DNA of 18,801 nucleotides from JAKOQB01 sp036824465 (GTDB lineage: Bacteria > Pseudomonadota > Gammaproteobacteria > Burkholderiales > Burkholderiaceae_F). A program made the translations under genes and the position numbers. Under the pieces are notes generated by a model that did no database searches, was not told the origin of the DNA, and saw only the letters and a program-made list of their open reading frames with translations. Positions 1 to 6,411 of the stretch are shown here, piece after piece. The DNA is taken from positions 1 through 18,801 of the forward strand of contig DAITAC010000080.1 in NCBI GenBank assembly GCA_036824465.1, written 5' to 3'. Each line of letters begins with the position of its first letter. Position 1 is the first letter of the stretch.

Positions 1-11
1 GAGAGCGCACG

Positions 12-827
12 TTACTTCCACATCGCATGGAAGTGATGCACCGGCCCGTGCCCTTTGCCAACACTGAGCACATCCGCATGGACCAGCGCCTGCGTCAGGT
101 ACGCCTTGGCGCGCCGCGCTGCCTCCGGCACATTCGCCAGTTGCGGCAGCAGCGCAGCCAGCGCCGCCGACAGCGTGCAGCCGGTGCCGTGCGTGTTCTT
201 CGTCTGCACACGCGGGGCGGTGAGTTCAATCATCTTGTCGCCATCGCTCAGCAGATCAACCGCATCGCCGAACGGCAGGTGCCCGCCCTTGAGCAACACC
301 CAGCGCTCGCCGGTGTGCTGCATCCTGTCGCGCAGGCGCTCCGCGGTCTGGCGCATCTCACGCAGACTGTCCGGCGCTCTTTGCTCCAGCAGCACGCCCG
401 CCTCGGGCAGATTGGGCGTGATCACGGTTGCCAGCGGCAGCAGCGCTTCGCGCAGCGCGCCGACCGCATCCTTCTCCAGCAACGCATCGCCACTCTTGGC
501 GATCATCACCGGGTCGAGCACGACGAAAGGCGGCGCCCAGTGCTGCAGCCCTTCGGCCACGGCTTCGATCACCGGGCGGCCGCCGACCATGCCGATCTTG
601 GCCGCATCGATCGCGACGTCGGCAAACAGCACATCGATCTGCTCGAGCACAAAGGGCGCGGGAACCGCGTGAATGCCGGTCACGGCCTTTGTGTTCTGCG
701 CCGTCAGCGCGGTGATCACAGCACAGGCGTACGCACGCTGCGCGCTGATTGCCTTGACGTCAGCGAGTACGCCTGCGCCGCCTGAGGGGTCGACGCCGGC
801 GATCGTCGCTACATTGCACACACGCAT
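12..827 (-). CDS. thiD: Hydroxymethylpyrimidine/phosphomethylpyrimidine kinase ThiD
   Basis: Cytoplasmic kinase of thiamine biosynthesis. It phosphorylates hydroxymethylpyrimidine and then its monophosphate to give HMP-PP, the partner of the thiazole phosphate. The 271 residues match the usual family length. Visible hallmarks are the N-terminal substrate loop AGVDPSGGAGVLADVK, the LDPVMIAKSG segment near residue 104, TPNLPEA, the KGGH turn, and the C-terminal anion-hole signature THGTGCTLSAALA where the catalytic Cys of ribokinase-like kinases lies. The ATG at 827 gives the normal N-terminus, and a GAAAG stretch lies just upstream of it. The gene stands alone: the next gene upstream, Hpt on the same strand, ends 48 bases before it, and no other thi gene is in view. 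Identification is secure; substrate specificity is inferred from the family. Confidence 0.95.
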   Translation of the reverse strand: MRVCNVATIAGVDPSGGAGVLADVKAISAQRAYACAVITALTAQNTKAVTGIHAVPAPFVLEQIDVLFADVAIDAAKIGMVGGRPVIEAVAEGLQHWAPPFVVLDPVMIAKSGDALLEKDAVGALREALLPLATVITPNLPEAGVLLEQRAPDSLREMRQTAERLRDRMQHTGERWVLLKGGHLPFGDAVDLLSDGDKMIELTAPRVQTKNTHGTGCTLSAALAALLPQLANVPEAARRAKAYLTQALVHADVLSVGKGHGPVHHFHAMWK

Positions 828-875
828 GGTTTGACTTTCGGGTGAACCGATCCGTCGTGCAGCCGTCCGCGCGGG

Positions 876-1247
876 TCAGCCTGGCGGCGTCAGCGCCTTG
901 AGCGTGTCCGCGACGCACACCCACTCATCCTCGATGCGCGCCAACGGTGCGGGATCGGAATAGAACTCACGCTCGCCGTTGCGCCCCGCCATCTCCAGCG
1001 CCTTGGCCGCCAGTGAAAGGCGTTCGGCGCCGATCATCGCCGCCATGCCCTTCAATTCGTGCGCGGCAGCGACTACGCCGTTCGCATCCGCGCCGGCGAC
1101 CGCAGCGCGCAGCCTTTCGCGCAGTTCGGGACCCACCCGCAGGAAAGTGCTCGCGACCTGCACCGCAAGCTCGCCCTCGGCGCCGGTTGCTGCCGTCAAC
1201 ATATCGAGGCTGTATTCGTTGCCCATCGCTTCGTCCGCCTGCGTCAT
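876..1247 (-). CDS. Hpt-domain histidine phosphotransfer protein
   Basis: A 123-residue protein consisting essentially of one Hpt domain, the four-helix module that relays phosphate between receiver domains in multistep phosphorelays. The active-site motif is AAHELKGMAAMIGA, with the phosphorylatable His at residue 63, followed by a typical second helix (RLSLAAKALE). The usual motif is HxLKGS(S/A), so the Met after Gly is a mild variant. The start ATG (1247) directly follows a TAG stop (1250-1248) in the same frame. Upstream sequence in that frame encodes the C-terminal part of a receiver domain, so this gene looks like the 3' end of a hybrid kinase or REC-Hpt protein. An AGGG sequence 7 bases before the ATG could still allow independent translation. 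Partner kinase and regulator are not in the window. Fold is confident; whether it is functional is uncertain. Confidence 0.8.
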   Translation of the reverse strand: MTQADEAMGNEYSLDMLTAATGAEGELAVQVASTFLRVGPELRERLRAAVAGADANGVVAAAHELKGMAAMIGAERLSLAAKALEMAGRNGEREFYSDPAPLARIEDEWVCVADTLKALTPPG

Positions 1248-1502
1248 CTACAAACCCTGCGGATTCAATCGCCCGATCTCTTCAAGCAAAGGTGCCTGCG
1301 AAAAGGGTTTGCCCACGTCACTATCGAAACCGTCCTGCCGGCAACGTTGCCCGTCGCCACGCATTGCGTGCACACGCGTGGCAAGGATACGTGCTGATGG
1401 CAACCGGCGTCGAACCGTGTGTCGAGCGCCCGACGATGCCTGCGCAGGCAGCTGGCGCGCACCACGTCGTGAGGTCGGCCCCGTCGCAGAGGACCGGCGC
1501 AA
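1248..1502 (-). pseudogene. Decayed receiver (REC) domain, 3' remnant joined in frame to the Hpt gene
   Basis: Reading the minus strand up from the TAG at 1250-1248, the last ~45 codons (to about 1385) give RVHAMRGDGQRCRQDGFD and then GKPFSQAPLLEEIGRL. This is the typical end of a receiver domain: the loop after strand 5, a helix with the (R)C..AG(M/F)D pattern, and the conserved Lys of KPF at 1310-1308. Further upstream this frame becomes Arg/Ser-rich and unlike a receiver. Another frame supplies GSTPVAIST at 1416-1390, which fits the strand-5 segment (usually TPIIALTA), and a weak DLTTWC stretch where the phosphoacceptor strand would be. That pattern indicates at least one frameshift plus the nonsense codon. 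The 5' limit is approximate; I could not trace the domain reliably beyond about 1500. A kinase core is not recognisable. Confidence 0.6.
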
Positions 1503-1596
1503 TGCAAGCCACGTTGGACGATCAGCACGAGCGCCACACTCGAAGAATTCAATGTGACGCTGGCGCCGCCAATGCGTCGGGAAGATGCCGTCTTCC

Positions 1597-1625
1597 TTGA
1601 CCCACCTGCGCGATCAATCTATATT
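1597..1625 (+). promoter_or_regulatory. Sigma-70 promoter of the TetR-family gene
   Basis: TTGACC at 1597-1602 and TATATT at 1620-1625 are separated by exactly 17 bases, a near-consensus sigma-70 promoter. Transcription should begin around 1632. The only plausible gene downstream is the TetR-family regulator, so this position argues against the ATG codons at 1554 and 1572 as its start. Confidence 0.7.
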
Positions 1626-1642
1626 ACTGACCAGTCAGTCAT
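1623..1642. promoter_or_regulatory. Palindromic operator, probable TetR autoregulation site
   Basis: ATTACTGACCAGTCAGTCAT is an inverted repeat: perfect arms ACTGAC and GTCAGT (1626-1631 and 1634-1639) around a 2-base centre, extending to 8 of 9 matching arm positions over 20 bases. It begins inside the -10 box and covers the predicted transcription start. Binding there would block RNA polymerase, the usual arrangement for TetR-family autorepressors. That the neighbouring regulator is the ligand of this site is inference. Confidence 0.65.
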
Positions 1643-1670
1643 TAAAATTTCCCTGCACCGACTTCGCACA

Positions 1671-2363
1671 TTGAAGATCAGCGAATCAGCCGAAACCAGA
1701 CCACGCTGGGTCCGCCGCAAGGAAGCGCGGCCGGCTGAGCTGCTCGCCGCGGCCTTGGACCTGTTTGTCGAGCGCGGGTTTGCCGGCACGCGCCTCGACG
1801 ACGTTGCCGCACGCGCGGGCGTGTCCAAGGGCACGCTGTACCTGTATTTCGAAAACAAGGAGGAACTGTTCAAGGCCGTGGTGCGCGAGAACATCGTCGA
1901 ACGTATCAGCGCCGCGCGTGACGAGGTGTCCACATTCGCAGGCAGTTCGGCCGAACTGCTCAAAACGCTGACGCATCGCTGGTGGAAAGAATTCGGCGCG
2001 ACGCAGGCCGGCGGCATCAGCAAGCTGATGATGGCCGAGAGTGGCAATTTTCCAGAGATCACGCGCTTCTTCCTCGAGGAGGTCATCGAACCCTGGCATC
2101 GCCTCATCGCGGCCGTCGTCGAGCGCGGCATTGCGCGTGGCGAATTCCGGTCGGTGCACATCGAGACCTTCGTTCACGTGTTCTCGGCACCGATGGTGAT
2201 GCTGAGCCTGTGGAAGCGCTCGTTCGGACCCTGCTCGTCGAAGCCGGTCGACGCGGATCGCTGCATCGAAACCCTGCTGGACATGGCACTGGCCTCGCTG
2301 CAGGGAGGCGTCACGGCCCCGGCAGCCGGTCGAAAAGCGCGCCGCCGTCCGGCCGCGCGCTGA
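1671..2363 (+). CDS. TetR/AcrR-family transcriptional regulator
   Basis: DNA-binding one-component repressor, 230 residues from the chosen start. The N-terminal TetR helix-turn-helix occupies about residues 22-66, including FAGTRLDDVAARAGVSKG followed by TLYLYFENKEELF, a textbook match. The rest is an all-helical ligand/dimerisation domain with MMAESGNFPEITRFF and ERGIARGEFR, as seen in AcrR-like regulators of efflux or envelope genes. The frame is open from ATG 1554, but the promoter (1597-1625) and predicted transcript start (~1632) lie inside that extension. The first start codon after them is TTG at 1671, with no clear Shine-Dalgarno, so a weak or near-leaderless start is likely. The C-terminus is Arg/Ala-rich. 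The gene is divergent from the receiver/Hpt remnant and about 100 bases upstream of the Pcm-rhodanese-TolC operon, which is a possible target. The effector is unknown. Confidence 0.85.
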   Translation: MKISESAETRPRWVRRKEARPAELLAAALDLFVERGFAGTRLDDVAARAGVSKGTLYLYFENKEELFKAVVRENIVERISAARDEVSTFAGSSAELLKTLTHRWWKEFGATQAGGISKLMMAESGNFPEITRFFLEEVIEPWHRLIAAVVERGIARGEFRSVHIETFVHVFSAPMVMLSLWKRSFGPCSSKPVDADRCIETLLDMALASLQGGVTAPAAGRKARRRPAAR

Positions 2364-2421
2364 TCGATGCGACAGAACGACGCTATCGGGGAGCGAAATG
2401 ACATGAGGGTGCACGCGCGAT

Positions 2422-2430
2422 TGCTAAGAT
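2422..2430 (+). promoter_or_regulatory. Extended -10 promoter candidate for the Pcm-like/rhodanese/tolC operon
   Basis: TGCTAAGAT at 2422-2430 is an extended -10 element (TGN plus TAAGAT) 40 bases before the Pcm-like start. The -35 position 17 bases upstream (CATGAG) is poor, as is common for extended -10 promoters. No copy of the TetR palindrome is present in this intergenic stretch. Confidence 0.4.
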
Positions 2431-2470
2431 TCGCGCCTGTCGCGTTGGCTCGTTTGCGAAAGTTGTGGCG

Positions 2471-3160
2471 ATGAATTCACCGACCGTTGCGTTCGACGTT
2501 GAGAAAGCCCGCTTCAACATGGTCGAGCAGCAGGTGCGGACGTGGGAGGTGCTCGATCAGTCGGTGCTCGACCTGCTGCTCGTGGTCAAGCGCGAAGATT
2601 TTGCGCCGCCGGCCTATCGCGCGCTGGCCTTCATGGATCTGGAGATCCCGCTGAAGGTTGACGGCATCGACACGGGCGAGTTCATGTTCGCGCCCAAGGT
2701 CGAAGGGCGCTTTCTGCAGGAGATCGGCATCAAACCGCACGAACATGTGCTGGAAATCGGCACCGGGTCCGGCTTCATGGCGGCGCTGGCCGCCCACAAG
2801 GCGCAGCACGTGTTGACGGTTGAAATCGACCAGCGACTGGCACATTTCGGCGCGGACAACCTCGCCCGCGCAGGCGTGCGCAACGTCAAGGTCGAAGTCG
2901 GCGATGGCGCCGGCGGCTGGGCGGCACGCGCGCCGTACGATGCGATCATCGTCTCCGGATCACTGCCGGCCCTGCCCGATTCGCTCCTGTCGCAGCTGAA
3001 GATCGGTGGACGGATGGCGCTGATCGTGGGCGACGCGCCGGTGATGACGGCGCAGATCGTGACGCGCGTCGGCGACGGCGCGTATGACCGGCTGCCATTG
3101 TTCGAGACCAATGTGAAGCCGCTGCGCAATGCCTGGCGCCCTTCCACGTTCAGGTTTTGA
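2471..3160 (+). CDS. Pcm-like protein-L-isoaspartate O-methyltransferase family protein
   Basis: Class I SAM-dependent methyltransferase, 229 residues. The SAM-binding motif I is VLEIGTGSGFMAALAA (about residues 91-106), followed by an acidic strand end (LTVEID) and VGDGAGGWAARAPYDAIIV, as in isoaspartyl methyltransferases. The N-terminal segment ARFNMVEQQVRTWEVLD is typical of the betaproteobacterial paralogue next to tolC. The canonical GQTIS substrate-binding loop of true Pcm before motif I is replaced here by a TGEFMFAPKVEGRFLQ-type sequence, so repair of isoaspartyl residues is doubtful. The start is ATG 2471, with a GAAAG 8 bases upstream; GTG 2465 is a possible alternative. The stop overlaps the rhodanese start by one base (TGATG). 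Family is confident; substrate unknown. Confidence 0.85.
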   Translation: MNSPTVAFDVEKARFNMVEQQVRTWEVLDQSVLDLLLVVKREDFAPPAYRALAFMDLEIPLKVDGIDTGEFMFAPKVEGRFLQEIGIKPHEHVLEIGTGSGFMAALAAHKAQHVLTVEIDQRLAHFGADNLARAGVRNVKVEVGDGAGGWAARAPYDAIIVSGSLPALPDSLLSQLKIGGRMALIVGDAPVMTAQIVTRVGDGAYDRLPLFETNVKPLRNAWRPSTFRF

Positions 3161-3483
3161 TGAAAGTCATCAATGCGAGCGACCTTGCGCAGTGGCTGGC
3201 CGACCCCGCACGCGGACGGCCGCAGTTGCTGGACGTGCGCGAGCCGTGGGAAACGCAGATCTGCCAGATCGCGGGTGCCGAGTTGATACCGATGCGTGCG
3301 GTGCCGGGCGAAGTGCATCGACTCGATACCGATCGGCCGGTTGTCTGCATCTGCCATCATGGCCACCGCAGTGCGCATGTGGCGATGTTTCTGCTGCGCG
3401 AAGGCTTCGCCGATGTGTACAACCTGTTGGGTGGCGTGGATGCGTGGGCGCGGCAGGTCGATCCGTCGATGCCGGTCTATTGA
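3160..3483 (+). CDS. Single-domain rhodanese-like sulfurtransferase
   Basis: A 107-residue protein covering one rhodanese domain. LLDVREPWE near residue 23 is the conserved rhodanese strand. The active loop is CHHGHRS (residues 65-71), with Cys65 as the expected persulfide-carrying nucleophile. LLREGFADVYNLLGGVDAW is the usual GlpE/PspE-type C-terminal signature. There is no signal peptide, so it is probably cytoplasmic. ATG 3160 overlaps the preceding TGA by one base, giving translational coupling with the Pcm-like gene; a TTG three bases earlier is less likely. The sulfur acceptor is unknown. Its fixed place between a Pcm-like gene and tolC in betaproteobacteria suggests a role linked to envelope maintenance, but this is inference. 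Confidence 0.9.
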   Translation: MKVINASDLAQWLADPARGRPQLLDVREPWETQICQIAGAELIPMRAVPGEVHRLDTDRPVVCICHHGHRSAHVAMFLLREGFADVYNLLGGVDAWARQVDPSMPVY

Positions 3484-3502
3484 ACTGAACTGCGAGAACT
3501 CC

Positions 3503-3508
3503 GGAGGG
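3503..3508 (+). promoter_or_regulatory. Strong Shine-Dalgarno GGAGGG of tolC
   Basis: GGAGGG lies 8 bases before ATG 3517 and 5 bases before GTG 3514. The spacing favours the ATG as the tolC start. Confidence 0.7.
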
Positions 3509-3516
3509 AAACTGTG

Positions 3517-4848
3517 ATGTTTGCGAACAAGAGGACAGCAGTCGCCAGCGCATTGCTCGCGCTGGCAGGCAGTGGCTGGGCGCAAACGCCGGCGCGCAAC
3601 GATCTGCTGACGATCTATCGCGACGCGGTTCAGAACGATTCCGTATTCGCCTCGGCGCGCTTTGCGCGCCAGGCCGCCGACGAGCGTGAACCACAGGCGC
3701 GCGCCGGCGTGCTGCCGTCGGTTAATGCGGGTCTTGGTGTCAGCGCCACGAACCTCGATTCACAGACGCCGAACTTCAATCGGACCTTCACCGGCTGGGG
3801 CCCGTCGTTGTCGCTGGCGATGCCGCTGTACCGTCCGCAGAACTGGGAAGCGATCACGCAGGCGAAGCTGTCGGTGGTCAGCGCCGAGGCCACATTGGCC
3901 CAGGCGCGGCAGGATCTGATCCTGCGCGTCACACAGGCGTACTTCGACGTGCTGGCCGCGCAGGATGCGCTGGAAGCGATCCTCGAGAATAAGAAGGCGG
4001 TGGCCGAACAGCTGGCGCAGGCCAAGCGCGAGTTCGAAGTCGGCACCAAGACCATCGTCGACACGCACGAGGCCCAGGCGCGCTTCGACCAAACCGTTGC
4101 GCAGGAACAGACCGCACGCGGCGATCTGATCGTCAAGCAGAACGCATTGCGAGCGATCATCGGCCGTGATCCGGGCCAGCTGGCGCCGCTGCGCGATCCC
4201 CCGATACTCGCCGCACCTCAGCCAGGCGATGTCGAGGCCTGGGCCAAACAGGCCGAAGAAAACAGCTACGGCGTCGCGGTCGCGAAGGCCACGGCCGAGA
4301 TCGCCCAACGCGAGACCAAGCGCCAGCGTGAAGGCCAGTTGCCGACCGTCGACTTGACCGCCTCGCTCAGCCAGAACCGCGCTGACGGCAGTTCGACCAC
4401 GGTCGGTACGAACACTACGCGCGCCGGCAGCATTGGCGTGCAGCTGAACTTTCCGCTGTACACCGGCGGACTGATCCAGAGCCGCGTGCGCGAAGCGCTG
4501 GCCAATGAAGAAAAGTCGAAGCAGGACCTCGAATCGGCCCGCCGCACCGCGGCGCAGTTGGCACGGCAGGCGTATACGGGCGTGGATTTCGGGTTGGCGC
4601 AGGTGCGCGCACTGGAATCGGCCGAAGTCTCGGCCAAGAGCCAGCTCGAATCGACGCGGCTGGGCTACCGCGTGGGCGTCCGCATCAACCTCGATGTGCT
4701 GAATGCCACCACGCAGTTGTTCAATACACAACGCGATCTGAAGAAGTCGCGCTACGACTTCCTCGTCAACGGCCTGCGCCTGGAGGCGGCGGCCGGCACA
4801 CTCGACGAAAAGGATGTCGAGACCCTCAACGCGCTGCTGGCGCGTTGA
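3517..4848 (+). CDS. tolC: TolC-family outer-membrane efflux channel protein
   Basis: Outer-membrane exit duct for type I secretion systems and tripartite efflux pumps, 443 residues, normal for the family. A Sec signal peptide is visible (Lys/Arg at 5-6, hydrophobic ALLALAGSG core, likely cleavage after residue 22 before QT). The mature protein shows the internal duplication of TolC. The first half begins DLLTIYRDAVQNDS and contains the beta segment SLSLAMPLYRPQ, and the second half contains VQLNFPLYTGG. Each half also carries long helices rich in Ala/Gln/Glu. The C-terminal RVGVRINLDVLNATTQLF and RYDFLVNGLRL are TolC signatures. It starts 33 bases after the rhodanese stop. No inner-membrane pump or adaptor gene is adjacent, so it probably serves several pumps. 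The last six codons fall in the first copy of a 27-bp tandem repeat. The convergent neighbour is waaA. Confidence 0.93.
   Translation: MFANKRTAVASALLALAGSGWAQTPARNDLLTIYRDAVQNDSVFASARFARQAADEREPQARAGVLPSVNAGLGVSATNLDSQTPNFNRTFTGWGPSLSLAMPLYRPQNWEAITQAKLSVVSAEATLAQARQDLILRVTQAYFDVLAAQDALEAILENKKAVAEQLAQAKREFEVGTKTIVDTHEAQARFDQTVAQEQTARGDLIVKQNALRAIIGRDPGQLAPLRDPPILAAPQPGDVEAWAKQAEENSYGVAVAKATAEIAQRETKRQREGQLPTVDLTASLSQNRADGSSTTVGTNTTRAGSIGVQLNFPLYTGGLIQSRVREALANEEKSKQDLESARRTAAQLARQAYTGVDFGLAQVRALESAEVSAKSQLESTRLGYRVGVRINLDVLNATTQLFNTQRDLKKSRYDFLVNGLRLEAAAGTLDEKDVETLNALLAR
4828..4846. terminator. GC-rich hairpin at the tolC stop, weak terminator candidate
   Basis: AACGCGC-TGCTG-GCGCGTT forms a perfect 7-bp stem with a 5-base loop, ending inside the tolC stop codon. 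The same core hairpin (CGCGC-TGCTG-GCGCG, 5-bp stem) recurs in each 27-bp repeat. It lies between convergent tolC and waaA and could end transcription from both sides. There is no following T-run, so an intrinsic terminator is not established. Confidence 0.3.
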
Positions 4849-5100
4849 CCTGACATCGCGCTGCTGGCGCGTTGACNNNNNNNNNNNNNNNNNNNNNNNN
4901 NNNNNNNNNNNNNNNNNNNNNNNNNNNNNNNNNNNNNNNNNNNNNNNNNNNNNNNNNNNNNNNNNNNNNNNNNNNNACCCTCAACGCGCTGCTGGCGCGT
5001 TGACCTGACATCGCGCTGCTGGCGCGTTGACGTGACATCGCGCTGCTGGCGCGTCGACCTGACATCGCGCTGCTGGCGCGTCGACCTTGAATCGCGCGGA
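4831..5100. repeat. 27-bp tandem repeat between tolC and waaA, interrupted by an assembly gap
   Basis: Units beginning GCGCTGCTGGCGCG, followed by T(T/C)GACCTGACATC or a close variant, start at 4831 and 4858, then after the gap at 4986, 5013, 5040 and 5067. A decaying partial copy starts at 5094. The period is exactly 27 bases. The unit 5013-5039 has GTGACATC where others have CTGACATC, and the last two copies have GTCGACC instead of GTTGACC, so the copies have diverged slightly. The first copy encodes the end of TolC; the others have stop codons in that frame. The true copy number is unknown because the scaffold gap falls inside the array. Confidence 0.9.
4877..4976. other. Scaffold gap of 100 Ns
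   Basis: Exactly 100 Ns. The 55 bases before it (4822-4876) are identical to the 55 bases after it (4977-5031). This suggests two contigs that end in the same repeat and were joined with a placeholder gap, rather than 100 bases of real unknown sequence. Confidence 0.95.
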
Positions 5101-5118
5101 TCGGGGGCTGATCTCGGT

Positions 5119-6411
5119 TCACGCCGCGCCCGCAGCAAGCACCTGTCCGATCATGGCGGCAGTTCGAGCAGTGGCGCCGCGATGCGCCGCGGCGAATTGC
5201 AGCGCGGCCGCGCGCATCGCCTGCAATCGCTCTGGATCGCGCGTCAGTTGATCCATCGCGGCCAGCGCCGCTTCCGCATCGGCCACCTGGATCGCCGCGC
5301 CCGCTGCGAGTGCATCCTCCGCAGCCTGCGCAAAGTTGAACGTGCTGGGCCCCAGCACCACCGGTGTGCCGACCGCGCACGACTCGATCAGGTTCTGCGC
5401 GCCAAACGGTCGCAGGCTGCCGCCGATCAGCGCCACGTCGGCCGCGGCGTAGTACATCGACATTTCGCCCATCGAATCGCCGAGCAGGACCGCAGTGTCA
5501 CCAGGTGTCGCGTTCCACGCCGCCGAGCTGCGGCGAACGAGCTTGAGTCCGCGCTCGGTGATCAGGCGCGCAACTTCATCGAAGCGTTGCGGATGGCGCG
5601 GCACGATCAGCAGCCACGCGCTTCGATCCGTCCGGCGGGCCAGCGCATCGAGGATCAGGACCTCCTCCCCCTCGCGCGTGCTGGCGGCCAGCCACACTTG
5701 GCGGCTGCCCCAACGCGAACGCGCAAGGCGGCCCTGCTCGATCAGTTGGGGCAGCGGTGCAAGATCGAACTTCATGTTGCCGAGCACATCGATCGGTCCA
5801 TCGTAGATGCGTGCCAGCCGCGCGCGGTCAGCCTCGGACTGGGCTGTAATTCGAGCCAGATTGGCGGCCGCCGGCCTGATCAACGCCTCGAAGCGCTGCG
5901 CCTTTGCGGCCGACTTCTCCGACAGCCGCGCATTGATCAGCACCATCGGGATGCTCGCAGCCTGCGCGCCGAACAGCAGGTTCGGCCACGCTTCGGTCTC
6001 CAGCAGCACGCCGACCGACGGGTGCGCTTCCTTCAGGAATCGACGCACCGCGAACGGCAGGTCGTACGGCAGATAGCGCTGCACCACGCGACCAGGCAAC
6101 TCGCGCGCGATCGATTCACCCACAACGCGACCGGTCGGGGTCATGTGCGTGAGGACAAAACGCACCTGCGGATGCGCGCGCGCGAGCGCATCGATCAGCG
6201 GTTGCGCGGCGCGTGTCTCGCCGACCGACACCGCGTGCAGCCAGATCACCCGCTCGCCGCTTGCACTCGCGCCGCGTCCAAGGAAGCGTTCGCCCCAGTG
6301 CCGCAGATACTCGCGTTGCCGCAGCGCGCGCCAGACGAGATACAGCCCCGCCATCGGAATCGCGAGCCACCAGCCAAGCGTGTACAGCCGGCGTGCGATG
6401 CGCGGGCTCAT
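5119..6411 (-). CDS. waaA: 3-deoxy-D-manno-octulosonic acid (Kdo) transferase WaaA
   Basis: Inner-membrane-associated GT30 enzyme that transfers Kdo from CMP-Kdo to lipid A precursor, the first step of LPS core assembly. It has 430 residues, typical of the family. An N-terminal membrane anchor (about residues 8-28, LYTLGWWLAIPMAGLYLVW) precedes the WLHAVSVGE motif carrying the catalytic Glu65. ETEAWPNLL, GNMKFD, IVPRHPQRF, GDSMGEM and GSLRPFGAQNLIE with GPSTFNFAQA are standard WaaA landmarks. Start ATG 6411 was chosen because its sequence begins the anchor normally and overlaps the waaC stop by four bases (ATGA); upstream codons in this frame only shadow waaC. It is probably cotranscribed with waaC. 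It converges on tolC, with the 27-bp repeats between. Confidence 0.95.
   Translation of the reverse strand: MSPRIARRLYTLGWWLAIPMAGLYLVWRALRQREYLRHWGERFLGRGASASGERVIWLHAVSVGETRAAQPLIDALARAHPQVRFVLTHMTPTGRVVGESIARELPGRVVQRYLPYDLPFAVRRFLKEAHPSVGVLLETEAWPNLLFGAQAASIPMVLINARLSEKSAAKAQRFEALIRPAAANLARITAQSEADRARLARIYDGPIDVLGNMKFDLAPLPQLIEQGRLARSRWGSRQVWLAASTREGEEVLILDALARRTDRSAWLLIVPRHPQRFDEVARLITERGLKLVRRSSAAWNATPGDTAVLLGDSMGEMSMYYAAADVALIGGSLRPFGAQNLIESCAVGTPVVLGPSTFNFAQAAEDALAAGAAIQVADAEAALAAMDQLTRDPERLQAMRAAALQFAAAHRGATARTAAMIGQVLAAGAA

Noticed and set aside
1580..1596. GGAAGA-TGCCG-TCTTCC hairpin as a terminator
   Set aside because: Stem of only six bases, no T-run, and it lies just in front of the TetR promoter; more likely coincidental.
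2614..3585. 323-codon minus-strand frame over the Pcm-like and rhodanese genes
   Set aside because: Spans two well-supported coupled genes on the other strand and has low-complexity Arg/Ser composition.
3760..4731. 323-codon minus-strand frame within tolC
   Set aside because: Shadow of the TolC coding frame; no independent signal of coding.
4831..5100. Regular short repeats resembling a CRISPR array
   Set aside because: The 27-bp units are directly adjacent with no unique spacers, and no cas genes are nearby. It is a tandem repeat.
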